From: Alkalidesulfovibrio alkalitolerans DSM 16529
Lineage (GTDB): Bacteria > Desulfobacterota > Desulfovibrionia > Desulfovibrionales > Desulfovibrionaceae
DNA length: 64,000 nucleotides
Direction of reading: 5' to 3'
Assembly: GCF_000422245.1 (NCBI RefSeq)
Contig: NZ_ATHI01000026.1
Span: 124,001-188,000, forward strand
Under the pieces are notes generated by a model that had not been told where the DNA came from, did no database searches, and was given only the letters and a program-made list of their open reading frames with translations. Shown one piece after another: positions 39,768 through 49,106 of this stretch. Numbering within the stretch: the first letter of the stretch is position 1; the number at the start of each line of letters is the position of its first letter. The position numbers and the translations under genes were made by a program.

Positions 39768-40508
39768 TCAGATCACGTCGGAGAGGATGCGCAGAAAGCG
39801 GCCGCGCACGCCCTCAGCCACTTCGCCTTGCGAGACCAGGCGGCCGCCCGCATAGGCCGCGATCCTGTTGTCCACCACCGAGTCGAAGCTTTGGTAATTG
39901 GTCTTGCGTTCCTTGAACTGGCTGCCCTCGAAAACGATGGTGGTGGACTTGTGGGCGCTTTTGTGGCGCATGACACCAAGCCGCGTGTCCGCGATGACGA
40001 TGTAGGTGTTGTCCGTGGCGTAGCTGCCGAGGATCGCGCCCACCGTGGCTCCGGCCACGGTCCCGGCCACCGTGTGCCCAGCCTGGTTCCTGTAGCTGTA
40101 GCCGCCCAATCCCCCGGCCGCGCCGCCGATGAGCGCACCTTCGGCGGCCATGTCCTGGCGGATCTGTCCGGAATAGGTCACGTTCACGTCCAGCCGGAGC
40201 CCGAAGTCGTCGCCCTGCGTGGGTTCGTAGCCCTTGGCCGCATACGCCTGTTCCAGGCGTCCCTTGAGATCGTAAAGGTCGAAGCTCGGGTCGCCCGAGG
40301 TGTTGCGAATGACGACCTTGATCTTCCTGTTCTCGAACTGCGAGGAGTCGATGACGATGTTGCGGGCGATGGCCGAGCCGTAGAGGATGCCGGTATCCGG
40401 GTCCTTGACCATACCCATGCGCTGTCCCGAGGGAGCGCAGGCGAAAAGCCCGGCAGCCAGGACGAGGGCCAGGGCCGAAAAGGTGAGGCAACGTGCGAAT
40501 CGGATCAT
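39768..40508 (-). CDS. traT: TraT-like outer-membrane lipoprotein
   Basis: 246 residues. Lipoprotein signal with lipobox LFAC (Cys24) and the TraT pattern: VIRNTSGDPSFDLYDLKGRLEQAYAAKGYEP, then a glycine-rich pair of hydrophobic stretches (GALIGGAAGGLGGYSY and AGTVAGATVGAILGSYA). TraT is best known for surface exclusion and serum resistance on plasmids, but chromosomal homologues occur in free-living bacteria with unknown roles. No transfer genes are nearby. Confidence 0.85.
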   Translation of the reverse strand: MIRFARCLTFSALALVLAAGLFACAPSGQRMGMVKDPDTGILYGSAIARNIVIDSSQFENRKIKVVIRNTSGDPSFDLYDLKGRLEQAYAAKGYEPTQGDDFGLRLDVNVTYSGQIRQDMAAEGALIGGAAGGLGGYSYRNQAGHTVAGTVAGATVGAILGSYATDNTYIVIADTRLGVMRHKSAHKSTTIVFEGSQFKERKTNYQSFDSVVDNRIAAYAGGRLVSQGEVAEGVRGRFLRILSDVI

Positions 40509-40538
40509 ATGCCATGCTCCGTTTGGTTTGAGAGTGTC

Positions 40539-42755
40539 CTATGTGCGCGGACGCACGCCCCGTTTATGCAGGAATTCCAGGACCTCGGAGTAATGGATGA
40601 AGAAGTTGAGATTCTGCGAACCCCGCTTGGTCCAATCGCAGACGGCCACGACTTTGTCGTTGAGAAAGACCGGTCCGCCGGAATTGCCGGGGTTGGCGGC
40701 CACGTCGGACTGCACGTAGAGCACGGGCCTGCCCAGATCTCCGTAAGCGCTACGGGCGCGGCGCACGGCGCTGACGACCCCCCGGGTGATGGTAAAGTCG
40801 AAGCCTTCGGGGTGGCCGATAAGATCGACCTGCGAGCCCAGGTCGAGTTCGTTCGCGCTGTAGAAGGTCACGGGAATGCCGCGCTTGCTGACCTTGATCA
40901 GGGCCAAGTCGAGACGTACGTCGTGAGCCACGACCGTTCCGGTCATCTCGATGCCGTCGTAGTTCTTGAGCACCGGCACCTTGGTGCCCTCGACGACGTG
41001 ATAGTTGGTCATGACCATGTCCTCGGCCACGTAGAACCCGGAGCCTGACCCTCCCTTGAGGTTGTGGATCTTGACCACGTGGTCGAAGCGCTGGTCGTTG
41101 CGGGCGTCGGTGAAGGTGCGGGCGGCGGCGGAGGCCAGGGCCAGGTTGCGGTCCGCCACGAGCGTTTCCATGACCTGTCCCAGCGAGGCGATGCGCTCGG
41201 CCTGGTCCGCACCCTTGCCGAACTCGGCCAGAATGGCCGAGAGCGGGACCACAAGCGGTTCCTTCTCATAGTCGAGGACGGCATTTTCCGATGCGTGCTG
41301 CGCGTAGAGGTTCTCCTTGTTCACGTCCGTTTCCTGGACGTCGTAGACCACGGAGAACGAATTCTGGATGCGGGCGTCGAAGGTGTCGCTGAACATGGTC
41401 ATGGCGCGCTTATCGATGACGTAATAGTTGACCGTGGCATGCTTGACGGAATCGACTTCGATGCGGCGCACCGAGTAGTCCTGATAGACCGGATCCTTCA
41501 GCGTTCTGGGCGTGTTCACCAGCTTCTCTGTCAGGTCTTCGACCTCCTGGCCCAGGGCGGCGGCAGCGATCGCGTCGGCTATCTGCGCGAAGGCGGCCAG
41601 CCCGTAGCGAGGGATCGAGGCCCGGATGTCCGCGGCGGTCTTGCGGGCCGAAGTCTGCTCAAGCTCCAGCCTCGTTTTTTCGTATTCGGGGTTGGGAATC
41701 TCCTTGTACCCGGCCAGAAGGCGCGAGGGAATCATTCCGCCCTCGGCCATGTCGCGGTCGGTGCGGGCCATGGCCACGCTCATGACCACGAGCACGTCGG
41801 CGGCTTTGGCCCCGGCGCCGTCGAAGGCGCTTTCCAGGGGAGCGGCCTCGACATCGAAGGGCATGTCCACGTCGATGTGCAAGGGGAATTCGATCTGTTT
41901 TTCTTGGATCAGGGTGGGGCTGGTGACGTTGACGACCGCGATCTTGATCTGCTCGATGCGGGCAAGGGGCATGTCCGCCTTGCGCACGTCGGCCGCCGCC
42001 TTGAGCAGCGCGGGGATGCTCGCGGCCTTGGGATCTCCGCCCACGAGGCTGCAGAAGTAGTTTTCCGCCACGTTCTCCTGGCAGGCCGCGCCCAGGTCGC
42101 CCCTGTAGGTGGCGTACATGGCCGCGATGTCGCGCGGGGTGGCCGCAGCCAGCCGCTCCTGGATGCACTCCCGGTTCCTGGCCAGAAAGCTTTCCGCGTC
42201 CAGGGGCACCGGGTAGTCGCTGAAAAAGTGGCTGTCCTCGAAGATGGGGTAGGAGGCGAATGCCTCGTCTGCGCCCGCCTCGACCCGCGCGATCAGCGTT
42301 TTGTGCGCTACAACGAGTGCGTCGAAACCGGCGGGTTTTTGGTCCGGCAGGGCGAGCACGGATTGCGCCTGGACGTGCTCAATGGTCTGCCCGGCGTCGT
42401 TCAGCAGTGCGCGGATGGCCAGCCAGTCCTCGTGCGGGGCGGGCCAGGACGTCTTCCCAAAGCCATCGAGCAAACTGGCGATCTTGGGCTCGATATCCTG
42501 CCGCAGCGCGCGGGCCAATTCGTCGATGAGGGCCTTGTCCTTGGCCTTGGCCGGGTCGAGGACGGCGGAGTGGGAGTTGTAAATCGTGGATGCCTCGTCG
42601 ACCTTGCCCTCGGCAAGCAGTTCGGCGATGTGGTCGTCCGGGCCGTAGAACATGTTGTATTGTACTTCGCCATGCTGGCCGGTGCTCTTGCAGCCCACCA
42701 GCATGGCGAAGAGAATACAACTCACCATGATCGCTGAAGCTTTTGCGCAGCGCAT
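40539..42755 (-). CDS. Lipoprotein with C-terminal trypsin-like serine protease domain
   Basis: 738 residues. Signal with lipobox MLVGC (Cys22), then ~500 residues of mostly helical sequence with no recognised family. The C-terminal domain (from about 535) is chymotrypsin-fold. The catalytic triad is visible: His in MTNYHVVEG, Asp in DVRLDLALIKV, Ser in NPGNSGGPVF. No PDZ domain follows, unlike DegP/DegS. Likely a periplasm-facing protease for envelope quality control or signalling. GGAGG precedes ATG 42755. Confidence 0.82.
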   Translation of the reverse strand: MRCAKASAIMVSCILFAMLVGCKSTGQHGEVQYNMFYGPDDHIAELLAEGKVDEASTIYNSHSAVLDPAKAKDKALIDELARALRQDIEPKIASLLDGFGKTSWPAPHEDWLAIRALLNDAGQTIEHVQAQSVLALPDQKPAGFDALVVAHKTLIARVEAGADEAFASYPIFEDSHFFSDYPVPLDAESFLARNRECIQERLAAATPRDIAAMYATYRGDLGAACQENVAENYFCSLVGGDPKAASIPALLKAAADVRKADMPLARIEQIKIAVVNVTSPTLIQEKQIEFPLHIDVDMPFDVEAAPLESAFDGAGAKAADVLVVMSVAMARTDRDMAEGGMIPSRLLAGYKEIPNPEYEKTRLELEQTSARKTAADIRASIPRYGLAAFAQIADAIAAAALGQEVEDLTEKLVNTPRTLKDPVYQDYSVRRIEVDSVKHATVNYYVIDKRAMTMFSDTFDARIQNSFSVVYDVQETDVNKENLYAQHASENAVLDYEKEPLVVPLSAILAEFGKGADQAERIASLGQVMETLVADRNLALASAAARTFTDARNDQRFDHVVKIHNLKGGSGSGFYVAEDMVMTNYHVVEGTKVPVLKNYDGIEMTGTVVAHDVRLDLALIKVSKRGIPVTFYSANELDLGSQVDLIGHPEGFDFTITRGVVSAVRRARSAYGDLGRPVLYVQSDVAANPGNSGGPVFLNDKVVAVCDWTKRGSQNLNFFIHYSEVLEFLHKRGVRPRT

Positions 42756-43106
42756 GAAACCCCTCCACCGAAGCTGTTTTTGTGAATGGATGTCGGCTCA
42801 GTTCTGGACAGCCGCTATAAGCTAAAACACATGAATGGTAAAGCCTGTATTAGGTGTAGTGGTATTGGGGGGCGGGCTGATCCAAAAGCGCCCACGCCCG
42901 CGTCGCTGGATCGTCGCGCAACCGTCACCATGGTCGGGGCATGGTGGGATAGGGTGCCGATGCGGGAAGCGATTCCCGCGCCCGCGTCTTGACGTCATGA
43001 CGCGTTCGGCTTAGGCGTGAAAATGTGGAAAGATTCGTCTGGCATTTGCCGGAATCTGGCGGAATCTGACGGAAAATGCAGCCAAGCGAAAGCGAGGGAG
43101 ACGCCG
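42756..43106. other. Gene-free interval between protease and amphi-Trp genes
   Basis: 351 bases without a convincing gene. GCTATAAGCTAAAAC (about 42814-42828) reads TTTTAGCTTATAGC on the minus strand, similar to TTTTAGCTGATAAG near pspF. Around 43046-43078 there are three spaced GGAATCTG/CGGAAAATG-like repeats. GAGGGAG before 43107 is a ribosome site. Confidence 0.35.
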
Positions 43107-43361
43107 ATGTCCAAGTCAAAGCTTTTCGAGATCGAGGAAACGCAACTCACCTACAACGCGGCCGTGCTCTTGCACCACATCGCCGACGGTCTGGCGCGCG
43201 GCAGCCTGCGGCTCAACGACGGCAGCGGCGAGCACGTCCTGGAAGTGGGCAAGCAGGTCAAGGTTTCGTGTTCGGCCAAGAGCAAGGAGAAGTCTGACGG
43301 CTTCAAGAACAAGCTCGAAATCGAGGTCACGTGGTACGCCCCGCTGGAGGGCTCCCGCTAG
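43107..43361 (+). CDS. Amphi-Trp domain protein
   Basis: 84 residues, one complete amphi-Trp-type domain: an N-terminal helix region (LTYNAAVLLHHIADGLARGSLRLND) then beta strands ending KLEIEVTWYAPL. Function of this family is unknown. GAGGGAG lies seven bases before ATG 43107. Followed 88 bases later by a larger relative. Confidence 0.8.
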   Translation: MSKSKLFEIEETQLTYNAAVLLHHIADGLARGSLRLNDGSGEHVLEVGKQVKVSCSAKSKEKSDGFKNKLEIEVTWYAPLEGSR

Positions 43362-43449
43362 CAGGGACGTTTTGCGCTCCGCCTACGGGCGCGGGCAAAA
43401 CCGCCGCTTTTCGCGGCGGAGCAGGCGCGAACGAGGAGGATGACGAGCC

Positions 43450-44583
43450 ATGGAAGCCAAGGCCATGCGTGTGGAGGGGCTGCTTCGCGTCGCCGATGCC
43501 GGAGCGGTGCTGTGCAATCTGGGCGAATGCCTGATGGCGGGCGAGATCGCCGTGGCCAGGGAGGGAGTGCTCGTGCGCCTCGCTCCGGGCAGGCTGGCGC
43601 AAGTCTCGTTCAAGGCCAAGAGCCGTGCGGGCAAGGGCAAGCTCGGACTGAAGCTGGAATGGAGCGCCGCGCCCGGCAAGGACGGCGACATGGAATCCTT
43701 CCCGCAACTCGCCGTGATGCATGGGGTTCGCGTCGGCCCCGGCGAGATCGTCGCGCCGAAGCTGCTCAAAAAGCTCGCGGCCAAGGGCCGCGTGAGCGCG
43801 CCGCGCGTGGCCGCGCTGCTCGCCGATCTGGCCATGGGGTTTGGCACCGGCCGCGCGGACATCGTCGGCGAGAAGGGGCTGGTCAGCATGTCGCCCGGCG
43901 ACACCGTGGCCGCGAGCCTGAAGCTCAAGGCCGGGGAGAAGGGGCAGCGGCTTTCGCTCAAGCTTTTCTGGGGTCCGGACGTGCGCGGCGAGACGAGCGA
44001 CGTGACCGCGTTCTTCACGCCGCCCAGGCAAGGCGTGGTCGCGCCGGGCGGGGTGCCCGGCTCCGCCTGCAAGAATATTTTCGACGGCCCGCAGAGGCCG
44101 GGCGAAAGTGAGTCAGGCGGCGTCGATCCAGCCCGGATGTGGGAGCGCGCTCAGGCTGCGGGCAGGCGCGACGAGGCCGAGGCTGTGGCCGTGCGTGAGC
44201 AGGCCGGTTCCCCGGCCATGCGGCCCGAGGCGGGGTCTTTGGCCATGCGCCCGGAAGCCGGGTCCTTGGCCACGCGGCCCGAATCTGCCTCTCCGGCGAT
44301 CAGGCCCGAGCCCGCCCTGCCGTCGCTTCGCACCGAAGGCGCGGCCCCGGCCGCTGCCGAAGCAAAGCCCACGCCACCCGCCCCGGCGAGCGCGGCGAAA
44401 AAACCCGCTCCGGCGAAAAAGCCCGCGCCGAAATCCGCTTCGAAATCCAAGCCGCCATCCAGCGCGAAAAAAGCGTCGCCCGCACAACCGGCAACGGGCA
44501 AGGCTTCGGCCAAGCCCTCGGCCAAGAAGCCCGCCCCGGCCAAAAAGGCGGCTCCGGCCAAGACTCCGGCCAAGGGCAAATAA
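43450..44583 (+). CDS. Double amphi-Trp-like protein with basic Ala/Lys/Pro tail
   Basis: 377 residues. Two diverged amphi-Trp-like modules (about 1-80 and 90-180; LGLKLEWSA and LSLKLFWGP mark the ends). Then comes a linker with four repeats of the type (M/T/I)RPE(A/S)(G/A)S(L/P)A. The last ~75 residues are made of AKKPAPAKK-type repeats, like histone H1/AlgP tails. The tail could bind DNA or polyanions. GAGGAGG upstream of ATG 43450. Function unknown. Confidence 0.75.
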   Translation: MEAKAMRVEGLLRVADAGAVLCNLGECLMAGEIAVAREGVLVRLAPGRLAQVSFKAKSRAGKGKLGLKLEWSAAPGKDGDMESFPQLAVMHGVRVGPGEIVAPKLLKKLAAKGRVSAPRVAALLADLAMGFGTGRADIVGEKGLVSMSPGDTVAASLKLKAGEKGQRLSLKLFWGPDVRGETSDVTAFFTPPRQGVVAPGGVPGSACKNIFDGPQRPGESESGGVDPARMWERAQAAGRRDEAEAVAVREQAGSPAMRPEAGSLAMRPEAGSLATRPESASPAIRPEPALPSLRTEGAAPAAAEAKPTPPAPASAAKKPAPAKKPAPKSASKSKPPSSAKKASPAQPATGKASAKPSAKKPAPAKKAAPAKTPAKGK

Positions 44584-44589
44584 ACCGCG

Positions 44590-44721
44590 TCAGGGCCGTC
44601 GCGTGGCCCACAGCCCCACGATCAGGAGGATGAGCGCCCCGGCCCCGCCGTACCATATCCTGTTCTCGTACAGGAACGAGGTGAACCGCATGTAGGCTTC
44701 GGTGAATTCGGCAGGCTGCAT
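44590..44721 (-). CDS. Very small single-helix membrane protein
   Basis: 43 residues, MQPAEFTEAYMRFTSFLY at the start, one hydrophobic helix (WYGGAGALILLIVGLWAT) and a short basic end RRP. It converges on the preceding gene, ending seven bases beyond its stop. The ribosome site is weak (AGGA 11 bases upstream). Composition and helix make it plausible but not certain. Confidence 0.5.
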   Translation of the reverse strand: MQPAEFTEAYMRFTSFLYENRIWYGGAGALILLIVGLWATRRP

Positions 44722-45334
44722 ACCCACATCCTATCCCCGCCGCCCCCGCGCGTCGAGAGGGGAAACGTCAGTGTGCGCACGTGTTGCGAGCAGGCGTCTC
44801 CGCCATCCCCTGCGTTTCGAGGGGGAAACAGTTTGTTGTTGGTTGCAACTTGCTGTTGATAGCCGCCGCCCTGTGTGACGCGGGAAAAGCGGCCGCAGCG
44901 CAACGCCGCCCGCCAAGCGCGGCAATGTAAGATGAATGTTATTTCTGTACGCATATCCTGCGGCAACTGCTGTGAGTGACCTTGGAGATGCAGGACAAGA
45001 TTGATGTTCGAGCCTATATTATTCTTAAAACTGTAAAAGTATTCGACGCATTGTCGAGAGTCCATACAATGCAATACATTCCTCGGTATTGATATCATGA
45101 TTAAGCGCATGAAATCATTATGACGCTATAATTTGCATAATTATTGCAGCTGTATTTTGTCATACAAAAACCTAGTCCGCTCGCATCTCCTCTCCTCATT
45201 GGCTCATCCTCCGTTTCTTTCTCTTTCTCTCCATCTCTCTCTTGTTTTTGAAGTCTGTGACAACCGCTTTGCAGACGAAGCGTCAGGTACCATTAACATC
45301 AGACGCCTTTGGTATGAAAAGAGGAGGCAAAGAG
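44722..45334. other. AT-rich, gene-poor stretch before the PEP-CTERM gene
   Basis: 613 bases. Composition changes sharply from about 44930 to strongly AT-rich. No convincing gene. TATAAT at 45127-45132 is a possible -10 without a clear -35. A pyrimidine tract runs from about 45183 to 45245, rich in CTCTTTCTCT units. The change marks one edge of an atypical segment. Confidence 0.5.
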
Positions 45335-46243
45335 ATGAACAAGCTGTTGCTGTGCCTTATCGCGTTATGTGTACTTTTTTCAGGGCAGGCCTTGGCTGGA
45401 ACTAGCGGACAGATCGGTAAAAAAGGAAAAATAAAATATCGCTGGAATCAAATTATTCCCAATGATACCGGGCAAGAGGTTAACGATCTCCACATTAGCT
45501 TGAAGCAAGAAGAAACTGACGTACATTTCACAGGAATCTGGGCAAAATGTGACCAGTTCACTACTTTGAAGGGCAAGTTGGTTGGTGATCACAATGCGGA
45601 GATGAATCTGTCCGGGGGCACACTCGCCCCGCGCAACACTGCAATTGTGGGCTTTATTGTTGATATGAACAAGAAGAATAATATTTGGGTGAGTTGGGAT
45701 TGGACAAGAGATACTGTCCCCATTCCGATGGCCAAGAAAAAGGTTGGGGCGGTTGTTAGAGATCCTGTAAAAATCCCAAAAAGTAGTGGTGAAATCAGAA
45801 CTCTAGCGGATGGTCAAGGAGACGACGGTGATGTTGACGATTTTATCCACAAAATAATCATATACAATGATTTTGAAGCTACTGACATATGGTTGGAGCA
45901 TTTCAATCTCCTAGCTTCAATGACGTACTATGATGAGCTGTCAGCCATCGATTTCAGCGTCGCAACAAATGCCGTGGACAGCCCCGTAGTGATCCCCATA
46001 GGCGGGTCGTGGACATATGACTTTGAGACAATAGGGCCATACTGGGGCGGACACATCTACTTTGACTTCACAATCGCTTATCTGGCTGATCCCTTTGCGG
46101 CTGACCCGGAAATCTACCGTACTCAGATCGTCGGCGACCACCCGGTTCCGACGCCGGAGCCTGCCACGGCCCTGCTGCTCGGGGCAGGTTTGGTCGGATT
46201 GCTGAGGCTCAATCGAAGGCGTCGGCACCAAGGGGACAGTTGA
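45335..46243 (+). CDS. Exported PEP-CTERM protein
   Basis: 302 residues. Signal peptide (MNKLLLCLIALCVLFSGQALA), beta-rich body, and the C-terminal sorting signal PTPEPATALLLGAGLVGLL followed by RLNRRRR. Such signals are processed by exosortases and occur on surface or biofilm proteins. GAGGAGG precedes ATG 45335. Codon use and base content are much more AT-rich than neighbours except for the last ~100 bases, a sign of transfer. No exosortase gene is in the window. Confidence 0.85.
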   Translation: MNKLLLCLIALCVLFSGQALAGTSGQIGKKGKIKYRWNQIIPNDTGQEVNDLHISLKQEETDVHFTGIWAKCDQFTTLKGKLVGDHNAEMNLSGGTLAPRNTAIVGFIVDMNKKNNIWVSWDWTRDTVPIPMAKKKVGAVVRDPVKIPKSSGEIRTLADGQGDDGDVDDFIHKIIIYNDFEATDIWLEHFNLLASMTYYDELSAIDFSVATNAVDSPVVIPIGGSWTYDFETIGPYWGGHIYFDFTIAYLADPFAADPEIYRTQIVGDHPVPTPEPATALLLGAGLVGLLRLNRRRRHQGDS

Positions 46244-46351
46244 TCACCGAGTTCGCCGGATGGCGATGCCGTAGCCCTCGTTGTGGCTGGTCACCCAAAT
46301 CGCCGCGACTTGATCCTTTGCGCCACGCATTGGCTTAGCCATTACCAAGTC

Positions 46352-46385
46352 AAAGGGTCCCGGCAGTTTGCCGGGACCCTTTTTT
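46352..46385. terminator. Bidirectional terminator between PEP-CTERM and Pat genes
   Basis: AAAGGGTCCCGGC (46352-46364) pairs perfectly with GCCGGGACCCTTT (46370-46382), loop AGTTT, and T continues to 46385. It serves the convergent genes on both sides. Confidence 0.9.
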
Positions 46386-46427
46386 CGTCCGAAAGGGGGC
46401 TGTCTCCCCATGTCCCCTCATGTCCGC

Positions 46428-49106
46428 TTAATTCATCCGCAGCCGCATTTTCACCAAGTCGTCCTCGTAGATCACGTTGATCTCGAAGCCGAACTTCTTG
46501 GCCAGGCCGACCATGCCCTTGTTCTCCGGCAGGGTCTCGGCCGTGAGCCAGGTGGTGCCGCGCGCCTTGGTGTAGCGGATGATCTTCTCCATCAGCAGCG
46601 ACCCGAGCCCCTGCCCCTTCATGTCCGTGGCCACAATGATCGCGAACTCCGCCTCGGAGTTGTCCGGCTTGGTGCTCGTGCGCACCACGCCCAGCGTCTT
46701 CGGCGTGCCCCGCACCTCCGTTGAGGCGATGAAGGCCATCTCGCGGTCGTAGTCGATCTGCGTGAACTTGGGCATGTCCGAGAACTCGAAGTTCTGCACC
46801 ACCCCAAAGAACCGAAGTCGCAGGTCGTCCTTGTCCAGGTTGCGCACGAACTCCAGGTGCGCGGGCGCATCCTCGGGCCGGATGGGCCGCAGCGTGACCC
46901 GCTGGCCGTCCTTCAGCGTCACGCACTCCTCAAGCTCGCTCGGATAGGGCCGGATGGCCAGCCTGTCCGCGCCCTCGCCCTCGTAGGGCGCCACCCAGAC
47001 CTGCGCCGAGAGCGCCAGCACGCCCTTGTCGTCCGCGAACAGCGGGTTGATCTCCAGGGCCGCGATCTGCGGCACGTCGATGATGAGCTGCGTGACCTGG
47101 ATGAGCGTCAGGCAGACGTCGTCGAGGTCCACCTGCCGCGCGGTGTCCGTGGTCTTCAAGAGGCGCGAGATGCGCGTGCGGTCGATGACGTCCTGGGCCA
47201 GGGCCATGTTCAGCGGCGGCAGCGACACGGCGAAATCCTTGATGACCCGCGAGGCCAGGCCGCCGTGGCCAAAACGGACGGTGGGGCCGAAGACCGGGTC
47301 CACATACATGCCGATGTACAGCTCGTGCGCGCCGGGCCGCCGCCCCATCTGCTGCACGGTGAAGCCGCTGATGTGGGCCGTGGGCATGTGGCGGTGCAGG
47401 CGATGGGCCACGTGCGCGGCCGCGTCCCAGACCTGCTCGGGCGTCTCCAGGTCCAGGGCCACGCCGCCCATCTCGAAGGGCTGCCTGACCTCGGGCGAGC
47501 GCACCTTGAGCGCCACGGGATAGCCCAGCTCCTCGGCCGCGAGCACGGCCTCGCGCGCGCTCTTGACCACGCGCGTCTCGACCATGGGCACGCCGTAGGC
47601 CGTGAGCAGCTCCTTGGTCTCGGGATCGGTCAGCCGCGCGCGTTCCTCGGCCAGGGCTTTTCGCACCACCTCGCGCGCGTGCGTGGTGTCCGGGAAGAAG
47701 TCGCGCGGCAGCGAGTCCGGCGTCTCCATGAGCATTTCCTGGTTGCGCCGGTAATGCACCATGTGCAGGAAGGCGTGCATGGCCTGGTCCGTGGTCTCGA
47801 AGGTGGGCACGCCCTCCTCCTGCAAGATGGCCCTGGCTTCGCGCGAGCGGTTCGCGCCCGACCAGCAGGCCAGCACCGGACGCTTGGTGCGCGAGGCCAT
47901 CTCGGCCACGGAGCGGGCCACTTCCTCGCCCTTGACCCCGGCGAAGGGCACGTGCGCCACGAGAACGGCGTTGACGCCCTTGTCCTTGACCAGCAGCGAG
48001 AGGGCGTCGGCGTACATGCGCGCGTCGGCGTTGTAGGGCAGGACCACGGGATTGTCGCCCGCGCGGTCGCGGCGCACCACCTTCTCGATCTCGGCGGCCG
48101 TCTCCGGGCCCACGCAGGCCAGGGGCGCGCCGCCCTTGAGGCAGGCGTCGGCCGCCAAAAGGCCGGTGGAGCGGCCGTTGGTCAGGATGGCCAAGGCGTC
48201 GCCGTGCAGCGGCAGGGCGCGGGCCAGGGTGCGCGCGCCGTCGAACAGCGAGTCGATGTCGGGCACGCGCACGATGCCCGCGCGGCGGAAGGCCACGTCG
48301 TAGATGGCGTCGGACTCGTCGTCCAGGGAGAACAGGCAGTTGTCCTCGCTCGTGTCCTGGGCGAAGACGTCCTCGGGCTTCATGACCAGCACGGGCTTGT
48401 TGCGCGCGCCCGCGCGCGCGGCGGACATGAAGCGCCGCGCGGCCTGCACGGACTCCACGTAGAGCAGGATGGAGCGCACGTTGGGGTCCGAGCCGAGCCA
48501 GTCGATGACCGAGGCGAAGTCCACGTCGATCTGATCGCCCAGGGAGATGAAGTGCGAAAAGCCGATCTGGTTGGCCTTGGCCCAGTCCAGGACCATGGTG
48601 AACAGCGAGTCGGACTGGGTGACGAAGGCGATGCGGCCGGGCAGGGCGGTCTCCTCGGCCAGGGAGGCGTTCAGCCCCGAGCCGGGCACGATCAGGCCCA
48701 GGCACCCCGGCCCCAGGATGCGCATGCCGTATTCGCGGGCCGCGGTCAGCACGTCGTTCTTGAGGTCCTCGCGCGCGTGGGGGCTCAAGGCCCCGAAGCC
48801 GGGGCCGAGCAGGGCGGCTGCGCGTGCGCCCTTGTCGCCCAGGCGACGCAAGAGTCCCGGCGCCTGGGCCGCGGGAGAGCAGATCAGGGCCAGGTCCGGC
48901 GGCATGGGCAAGGCCTCCACGCTCTCGTAGGTCAGCACGCCGGACACGGCTTTGGCCGTACGGGTGATGGGCATGACCGGTCCCTTGAAGCCGCCCGCGA
49001 GAAGGTTGCGCATGGCCAGGAACCCTGCGTTTCCGGGATCGCTGGAGGCGCCGACGACCGTGACGGCGCTCGGCTTGAACAGGGCGTCGAGATTGGAGAG
49101 GCTCAT
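46428..49106 (-). CDS. Pat/PatZ-like protein lysine acetyltransferase (acyl-CoA synthetase-like + GNAT)
   Basis: 892 residues, close to E. coli PatZ length. Order: CoA-binding domain (about 8-130, VTVVGASSDPGNAG), succinyl-CoA-ligase-like region, ATP-grasp domain (~480-700; LLTAYGVPMVETRVVKS, AALEINPLFADDKG), and a C-terminal GNAT domain (~730-892; FAIIVATDMKGQGLGSLLMEKII). Such proteins acetylate acetyl-CoA synthetase and shut it off. It is transcribed divergently from acs with 186 bases between. ATP-grasp catalytic state was not checked. Confidence 0.9.
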   Translation of the reverse strand: MSLSNLDALFKPSAVTVVGASSDPGNAGFLAMRNLLAGGFKGPVMPITRTAKAVSGVLTYESVEALPMPPDLALICSPAAQAPGLLRRLGDKGARAAALLGPGFGALSPHAREDLKNDVLTAAREYGMRILGPGCLGLIVPGSGLNASLAEETALPGRIAFVTQSDSLFTMVLDWAKANQIGFSHFISLGDQIDVDFASVIDWLGSDPNVRSILLYVESVQAARRFMSAARAGARNKPVLVMKPEDVFAQDTSEDNCLFSLDDESDAIYDVAFRRAGIVRVPDIDSLFDGARTLARALPLHGDALAILTNGRSTGLLAADACLKGGAPLACVGPETAAEIEKVVRRDRAGDNPVVLPYNADARMYADALSLLVKDKGVNAVLVAHVPFAGVKGEEVARSVAEMASRTKRPVLACWSGANRSREARAILQEEGVPTFETTDQAMHAFLHMVHYRRNQEMLMETPDSLPRDFFPDTTHAREVVRKALAEERARLTDPETKELLTAYGVPMVETRVVKSAREAVLAAEELGYPVALKVRSPEVRQPFEMGGVALDLETPEQVWDAAAHVAHRLHRHMPTAHISGFTVQQMGRRPGAHELYIGMYVDPVFGPTVRFGHGGLASRVIKDFAVSLPPLNMALAQDVIDRTRISRLLKTTDTARQVDLDDVCLTLIQVTQLIIDVPQIAALEINPLFADDKGVLALSAQVWVAPYEGEGADRLAIRPYPSELEECVTLKDGQRVTLRPIRPEDAPAHLEFVRNLDKDDLRLRFFGVVQNFEFSDMPKFTQIDYDREMAFIASTEVRGTPKTLGVVRTSTKPDNSEAEFAIIVATDMKGQGLGSLLMEKIIRYTKARGTTWLTAETLPENKGMVGLAKKFGFEINVIYEDDLVKMRLRMN

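Noticed and set aside
39768-40508. TraT-like gene as a sign of an integrated plasmid
   Set aside because: No transfer, replication or integrase genes nearby; chromosomal homologues are common.
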